In this document: positions 59,563 through 64,000 of the stretch, one piece after another | Layout: each line of letters starts with the position of its first letter | How positions within the stretch are numbered: the stretch's first letter is position 1 | NCBI GenBank assembly: GCA_020637435.1 | Contig: JACJVW010000001.1 | Location: 1 to 64,000 of the forward strand | DNA length: 64,000 nt | Source of the DNA: Candidatus Woesearchaeota archaeon | GTDB lineage: Archaea; Nanobdellota; Nanobdellia; Woesearchaeales; JACJVW01 | Reading direction: 5' to 3' | Notes under the pieces: model-generated | Told to the model about the DNA's origin: nothing | Database searches by the model: none | What the model saw: the letters and a program-made list of their open reading frames with translations, nothing else | Translations under genes and position numbers: made by a program

Positions 59563-61671
59563 ATGGCAAATCAGGATTACCTGCAAATACTGCAGGCAAT
59601 AAAGGACATACCCTTTCCCGTAGGTCGAAAATTTCTCATCGAGTACCTGCAAGGCAAGAGCACCCATGATGCCATCAAGCGCCAACGCCTCGACCGTGCA
59701 GAATCCTTTGGTGCGCTCGCTTACGACCGGGATGAAATTTCACCGCTTATCGACCTGCTACTCATGAACAGCATGATAGAGCAGCGTCCTCTCACCCAAA
59801 ACAGGTTCATCAAAGTACTCCACATCACAGCAAAGGGTGAATCTGAACTAAGAGAACCATCTTTGCACAAAAGAAAAATCTTCTACGAAGAAAAACAAAC
59901 CTCCATAACCGGTCAGGAACAGGAACTTTTCATAGCGCTTGACCCGTTTTTGCACAAATACAATGACCTGCAAAAAAAAGCGATCATCTCTCCCGCAAAC
60001 AAACTGCTCTGCATAGCAGGTGCAGGTTCCGGAAAGACAACCGTACTAACCAAACGCATCGAATATCTGGTGACGTACCAGAGCATCGACCCAAAAAAAA
60101 TACTCGCGATAACCTTTACCCGAAAAGCCCGCCAGGAGATGCAGAAGCGACTGCCTATGACAGATTGCCATATCGAGACCTTCAACTCCTTTTGCGAAAA
60201 GCTGCTAAAGCGACATAACGACCTCATCTATGACAAGCCCATGCAAGTCATAGCGTACCGAGACAAATACCGCATCCTCTATCGGGCACTTGAGACTCTG
60301 GGCATGAGCATGGACCGTGTACTTGCCTTGTACTTCTCTGATGTGCAGCGCCGCGGCAAAACGCCTGAGCAACTGCAGGGTATTTTTGTGAATGACCTCT
60401 TCTTTCTGCGCGACTACTTCAAATTCAAGCGGATGCCGCTCACCACAGACGCGTTCCATATCGAACGTGGTCACGAACAAAGCTTCAACATGGTCCTGTC
60501 CATCTGTAATTACATCGAAGCGTACATGAAAAAGAAAGGCCTGCGTGACTTTGCGGACCAGCTGCTCGACACTATCGACCTCTTCACCAAGCACTCCGAT
60601 ACCATCCCTAAGTTTGAGCATATTCTCGTCGATGAATACCAGGACGTCAACAATACTCAGATTGAATTGCTTGAACTCCTTGCGCCGCCAAATCTCTTTT
60701 GCGTAGGCGACCCACGACAATCCATCTTCGGCTGGCGTGGCTCCAACATTGCGCATATCCTCAACTTTGAAGACAAGTACCCGGATGCGGAGGTTGTTGC
60801 GCTCACTACCAATTACCGTTCAGAACAGCACATAGTCGAACTGATGAATACCTCAATAAGAACACTAAGTCTCCCCGACCTTGCTTCATCATTTAAAGAA
60901 GAACACAATATCCACATAAAGGTTGCAGCATCTGAAGCAGATGAATTCGCCTATATTCTTCGTCAGATAGAAGATACAGACTTGCCAAGAAATGAGATCT
61001 TCATCCTTGCAAGGACGAACAGAAAACTGACAGACCTAAGGGATTTCCTCAATCGCCAGAAGATACCGCACGCCATAAAGAGCGAAGAGCTCCATACGAC
61101 CATGCACATCAGCAAAGAGCAGATCATTCTCGCAACCATCCACGCGATAAAAGGGCTTGAAGCCGAGATGGTTTTCGTCATCGGCTGCACACCGAGCAAT
61201 TTTCCATGCAAGAGTTCTGACCACCCCATCATCGATATGGTCAAAGTTGAAGAGTACGACAAGTTCGAAGAAGAACGCAGATTATTCTATGTTGCTATTA
61301 GCAGAGCTAAGCGCTGCCTCCACATAACCTACGTCAAATCCCACACCCTGTTCTTGACCGATGAGATGAGAGCGCTTATCGCACCAAACAAGGTTCAGAA
61401 GACTACTTCTAAAGCGGCCAAATCTATCTCAAAGGCCATCCTCATGTCAGATGAACCACCCGACCAGAGCATCCTGAGCAAACTTAAAGCCTGGCGCGCA
61501 GCCCAGTCCAAACGGAGGCACATACCGCCATACATGGTCATGCAGGACAAGACACTGGAACACCTGTGCAAGGTACTTCCGAAGAAAAAAGAAGCACTGC
61601 AGGGCATATACGGCCTTGGAGCGGCCAAAATAGAGAAATATGGGGACGAACTCATCAATCTGATAAATTAA
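59563..61671 (+). CDS. UvrD/Rep-type helicase with RQC-like and HRDC domains
   Basis: 702 residues. Residues about 1-100 resemble a RecQ RQC winged helix (QAIKDIPFPVGRKFLIEYLQ). A complete SF1 helicase core follows: IAGAGSGKTTVLTKRIEYL (Walker A), ITFTRKARQEM, VDEYQDVNNTQ (II), GDPRQSIFGWRGS (III), TTNYRS (IV), IHAIKGLEAEMVFV (V) and YVAISRAKRCL (VI). The last 55 residues match HRDC (PYMVMQDKTLEHLCKVLPKK, GLGAAKIEKYGDEL). A UvrD motor between two RecQ-type accessory domains is unusual. TTCTTAAAGC is 28 bases before the ATG. Confidence 0.88.
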   Translation: MANQDYLQILQAIKDIPFPVGRKFLIEYLQGKSTHDAIKRQRLDRAESFGALAYDRDEISPLIDLLLMNSMIEQRPLTQNRFIKVLHITAKGESELREPSLHKRKIFYEEKQTSITGQEQELFIALDPFLHKYNDLQKKAIISPANKLLCIAGAGSGKTTVLTKRIEYLVTYQSIDPKKILAITFTRKARQEMQKRLPMTDCHIETFNSFCEKLLKRHNDLIYDKPMQVIAYRDKYRILYRALETLGMSMDRVLALYFSDVQRRGKTPEQLQGIFVNDLFFLRDYFKFKRMPLTTDAFHIERGHEQSFNMVLSICNYIEAYMKKKGLRDFADQLLDTIDLFTKHSDTIPKFEHILVDEYQDVNNTQIELLELLAPPNLFCVGDPRQSIFGWRGSNIAHILNFEDKYPDAEVVALTTNYRSEQHIVELMNTSIRTLSLPDLASSFKEEHNIHIKVAASEADEFAYILRQIEDTDLPRNEIFILARTNRKLTDLRDFLNRQKIPHAIKSEELHTTMHISKEQIILATIHAIKGLEAEMVFVIGCTPSNFPCKSSDHPIIDMVKVEEYDKFEEERRLFYVAISRAKRCLHITYVKSHTLFLTDEMRALIAPNKVQKTTSKAAKSISKAILMSDEPPDQSILSKLKAWRAAQSKRRHIPPYMVMQDKTLEHLCKVLPKKKEALQGIYGLGAAKIEKYGDELINLIN

Positions 61672-61722
61672 GCAATAATCGATGTTATGAAGGTTTTTAA
61701 ACATTGAAAATAACCTGCAAGT

Positions 61723-62406
61723 ATGAGATGGATAATCCTCATCGGCGCATTCATGTTGGTCGGTTGTGTTTCTCAGATGGAAAACCAACAAGCTAGCCAG
61801 GTGCAAGTTATCCAAAATTCATGTGATGAACTCGATTCTGAGATTACTTCAAAAGACCAGGAGATTGCAAATCTGCAGGAAACTATTCTATCACTAAAAG
61901 AAGAAATAGAATCACAAAAAGACAAGATTGCTGACCTTCAGAATTTCTCCACAGTTATTGTAGACGGAAAAACACTCGAATTCTCCGAAATACACGCCTG
62001 CACATCAAGTGGTGGCGAATTCCAAAAAAGCGCATGTGATTACGACTGCACTACCAGAAACGCTGAACTGACCGGGGGCAGGTCTGATTGCATCGCGTCT
62101 GCATATACCCTTGGCTGTGAATGCGGAGCGCAGAGGTGTTGGGATGGAGAAAGCTGCGTTGACCTTTCCTGTAAGCCAGGTTACATCATTGCCCCTGTAC
62201 CAAAAAAAGCAAGCGAATTCTACTGTAAGATCGACAAAGAGTGGGAGGACTTCCTTCCTTGTGATGAAGTGTCAGACTGCGAGAAAGAAGAAATCTGCGT
62301 CGCACAGGAAACACCATATGGAGATACCGGTTACAGATGCATACCGTACAAAAGTTACAAGCTCGAATGCACCAAATATCTTGATGGAAACTCATTCTGT
62401 TACTAA
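61723..62406 (+). CDS. Cysteine-rich lipoprotein with coiled coil
   Basis: 227 residues. MRWIILIGAFMLVGC is a lipobox signal peptide (Cys15). A coiled coil of about 55 residues (LDSEITSKDQEIANLQETIL) follows, then a Cys-rich domain with about 17 cysteines (GEFQKSACDYDCTTRNAEL, CASSAYTLGCECG-like pattern, RCWDGESCVDLSC). A second protein with a lipobox besides the FMN-binding one, and thus a candidate LspA substrate. A TTTTTAAAC box is about 29 bases upstream. Confidence 0.75.
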   Translation: MRWIILIGAFMLVGCVSQMENQQASQVQVIQNSCDELDSEITSKDQEIANLQETILSLKEEIESQKDKIADLQNFSTVIVDGKTLEFSEIHACTSSGGEFQKSACDYDCTTRNAELTGGRSDCIASAYTLGCECGAQRCWDGESCVDLSCKPGYIIAPVPKKASEFYCKIDKEWEDFLPCDEVSDCEKEEICVAQETPYGDTGYRCIPYKSYKLECTKYLDGNSFCY

Positions 62407-62471
62407 ATTTACCACTAACTAGTGACTAAATATAGAAACTCTTATAAATAGAATCACCTTCACTCCCCTTC

Positions 62472-63149
62472 ATGGGACTCTTAACATTGCTACAGAAAAA
62501 GAAGAATACGGAAGATACTCTGTATACACCTATCTCTGTGCAGCGACTACCTGATGATGTATACGACCTAATCACAGAGTACGAGCATTGGTACAACAGC
62601 ATCTATGAACACGGCAAATGGAACATCTTTGAGTACCTCGTCCACGACAAAGGATCCGTCATTATGTACAAAATAAAAGGTACACTATTGCGAGAAGCAG
62701 GCAAGAAAAAGACCAACGAAGAGATGTGTCTTCTTATCAGGACTATCGCAGGCGAGATTACGAAAGTCGAGAAGTGCTACAAAGAGAAGCGCACCGCGCG
62801 AACCTATCACGACTTCATTTTTGAAGGCGACATCAACCAGATCGTAAGGCTTTCTGAGCAGAGCAATATCTCAGCTATCCTCAGAAGCAAGCTCGTCGAC
62901 CCTGACAACGACGCTCCCTACCTTGAACTCAAACTTGAACTCGACAAGCCAGTAGAACATCACCGCTACATCGGCAATGACCAGGCAAAGATAAGGATCA
63001 AAGAAAAATACGACCACGTCATCGTGCACTTAAGGCCAAATGAGTTCGGTGACTTTAGAATCGCGTCAAACTACCTCTTCCTCAAGAGGCAGACAAACCC
63101 TTCACTTAACGCATTATTGCCAAATCCCAATGATGCTGGCATGATTTAA
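62472..63149 (+). CDS. Hypothetical soluble protein
   Basis: 225 residues, beta-rich with charged helices (MGLLTLLQKKKNTEDTLYTP start). It contains YLELKLELDKPVEHHRYIGN and KIRIKEKYDHVIVHLRPNEF. The start resembles the short basic N-termini of other proteins here ([12 protein letters not shown]), perhaps a membrane-contact helix. A CTTATAAATAG box is 26 bases upstream. Family unknown. Confidence 0.62.
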   Translation: MGLLTLLQKKKNTEDTLYTPISVQRLPDDVYDLITEYEHWYNSIYEHGKWNIFEYLVHDKGSVIMYKIKGTLLREAGKKKTNEEMCLLIRTIAGEITKVEKCYKEKRTARTYHDFIFEGDINQIVRLSEQSNISAILRSKLVDPDNDAPYLELKLELDKPVEHHRYIGNDQAKIRIKEKYDHVIVHLRPNEFGDFRIASNYLFLKRQTNPSLNALLPNPNDAGMI

Positions 63150-63190
63150 TTCTTTTCTTCCAGTAAAAAATATTAACCAGTTTACCTTAG

Positions 63191-63844
63191 ATGATACGCA
63201 TGAAATCACTACCCATAGTCTTGACATTAGCATTAGCCACCAGCGCACAAGCCGACCAGCAATACCAGAATATCGCGCTTGCCCGTCTTGACTGCAATAT
63301 CGAACAAGCAGAACAGCTTCAGCAGAAGCTACCCATGCCCTACGACAGTAAAGCCATGGTCACCGCGATGACTGGTGAGATTGACTTCGCGCTTGAAAGC
63401 GGGCAGTTCGAAAAAACAACAGAACATGGCACCTGTGACATATTCGACCAACTCAGATTCACCAATGGATTTGCCTCTTGGACCGATCCGGACTTTTACA
63501 GAACTCTCAACAATGCCATTTCTTACAGGCTTGAACCTGCCATCAAAAAAAGGATACAGGATTGCGTCACAGACACACAAAGAATCAATAGGGTAATAGA
63601 AGAGTTTGCTGATCTGGCAAGGCCAAATCGGGTTACAGCACAGTACGCTCTTGACCTTGGCGACGCCCTTATGGGACAGGATTGCACTTGCCCAAAGGAT
63701 ATCATCGGTGAGCTTAAAGAGATACAGGGACAGATACCGCAGCAGCCTTTCTACAGGCGCGTGAATTACCCTGACGCCATCGGCAGAAAAGCAGACCAGG
63801 CAGAAGTATTCCTTGCGCTTAAAGGCGCGCTATACGGGAACTGA
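63191..63844 (+). CDS. Secreted hypothetical protein
   Basis: 217 residues. SLPIVLTLALATSAQA is a signal peptide with cleavage after Ala, like that of the protein at 27211. The mature part is helical with several cysteines (LDCNIEQAEQL, HGTCDIFDQL, QDCVTDTQ, GQDCTCPKD). An alternative ATG at 63200 is equally possible. No catalytic motif. Confidence 0.6.
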   Translation: MIRMKSLPIVLTLALATSAQADQQYQNIALARLDCNIEQAEQLQQKLPMPYDSKAMVTAMTGEIDFALESGQFEKTTEHGTCDIFDQLRFTNGFASWTDPDFYRTLNNAISYRLEPAIKKRIQDCVTDTQRINRVIEEFADLARPNRVTAQYALDLGDALMGQDCTCPKDIIGELKEIQGQIPQQPFYRRVNYPDAIGRKADQAEVFLALKGALYGN

Positions 63845-63938
63845 AGAATTTTTTCATTTGAATTTTCTCTTATAATTTTACAAATAAGTCTTTAAACAAA
63901 TCGCTCAAGGTAGGGAATATGCTAAAAAAGCTTAATAT

Positions 63939-63948
63939 GTGAGCTCAC
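63939..63948. promoter_or_regulatory. Palindromic operator candidate
   Basis: GTGAGCTCAC is a perfect ten-base palindrome between the CTTAATAT box (63931-63938) and the start codon at 63960. This is where an autoregulatory RHH antitoxin would bind. Binding is inferred. Confidence 0.4.
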
Positions 63949-63959
63949 TTATCTATAGT

Positions 63960-64000
63960 ATGACCAATATCACACTTTCCATAGACGATGATGTCTACAA
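63960..64000 (+). CDS. Partial RHH-type antitoxin-like protein (VapB-like)
   Basis: The frame begins at ATG 63960 (MTNITLSIDDDVYK) and runs off the right edge. The start T-x-x-I-T-L-S-I-D-D-D is the beta strand and turn typical of archaeal VapB or CopG-type ribbon-helix-helix antitoxins. A PIN-domain toxin would be expected just beyond the window. Only 13 codons are visible. Confidence 0.55.
   Translation, partial: MTNITLSIDDDVY

Noticed and set aside
60205..60756. 183-codon minus-strand frame inside the helicase gene
   Set aside because: It is antisense to intact helicase motifs and shows no family resemblance.

Overview
The window reads as a gene-dense, compactly organised archaeal chromosome segment. 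Archaeal markers are RNA polymerase subunit L (30389-30667), a TrmG10-type and a METTL5-type methyltransferase, a PAC2 protein, an archaeal XerA-like recombinase, a tandem-domain Lrp regulator and isoprenoid genes (GGPP synthase, cis-prenyltransferase). Many genes have an A/T box (TTTAAA or TTTATA type) centred about 25-30 bases upstream of the start codon and no ribosome site, the layout of archaeal leaderless genes. Operon-internal genes instead carry GGTGA or GGAGG sites. Many small conserved hypotheticals resemble DPANN proteins, and I favour a Woesearchaeota-like lineage. That placement is inference from gene content, not a phylogeny.

Layout. 1-5 kb: a partial gene, a TPM-domain protein, tRNA-Thr(GGT), small membrane proteins and signal peptidase II (lspA). 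5-11 kb (minus strand): NSUN-type RNA methyltransferase, a transglutaminase-like protein, a Ca2+-type P-ATPase and a short AbrB-type protein. 11-17 kb: M20 peptidase with TrmJ-like methyltransferase, a winged-helix operon, a tandem hairpin-repeat array, Nudix hydrolase and TrmG10-like enzyme. 17-24 kb: kinase-like protein, VTT and ferritin-VIT1 membrane proteins, secreted PLD, radical SAM, and a structured intergenic region before a PAC2 gene. 24-32 kb: a ParB/Srx-like plus PfkB-like fusion, XerA, METTL5-like, rpoL and uppS. 32-40 kb: glutamate dehydrogenase with GGPP synthase, agmatinase, tandem paralogues, HD hydrolase and metG. 40-50 kb: a second hairpin-repeat array, a CRP-like regulator with extra helix-turn-helix domains, a membrane Lon-like protease, superoxide dismutase, family-4-like UDG and HflK/HflC. 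50-57 kb: Lrp regulator, hypotheticals, and ApbE overlapping an FMN-binding-like lipoprotein. 57-64 kb: a tRNA-like remnant, a frameshifted gene, a racemase, an RQC-UvrD-HRDC helicase, a second lipoprotein, and the start of an RHH antitoxin-like gene.

How the parts connect. LspA plus two proteins with lipobox signal peptides, one of them translationally coupled to ApbE, suggest surface lipoproteins carrying covalent flavin. Several RNA-modification enzymes (NSUN, TrmJ, TrmG10, METTL5) are spread along the segment.

The most unusual non-coding feature is a pair of tandem arrays (14152-14430 and 40189-40723). Their units fold into hairpins with unrelated stem sequences but share an identical-length 12-base internal loop beginning TACG. 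Both arrays sit between divergent promoters. They look like members of one structured repeat family.
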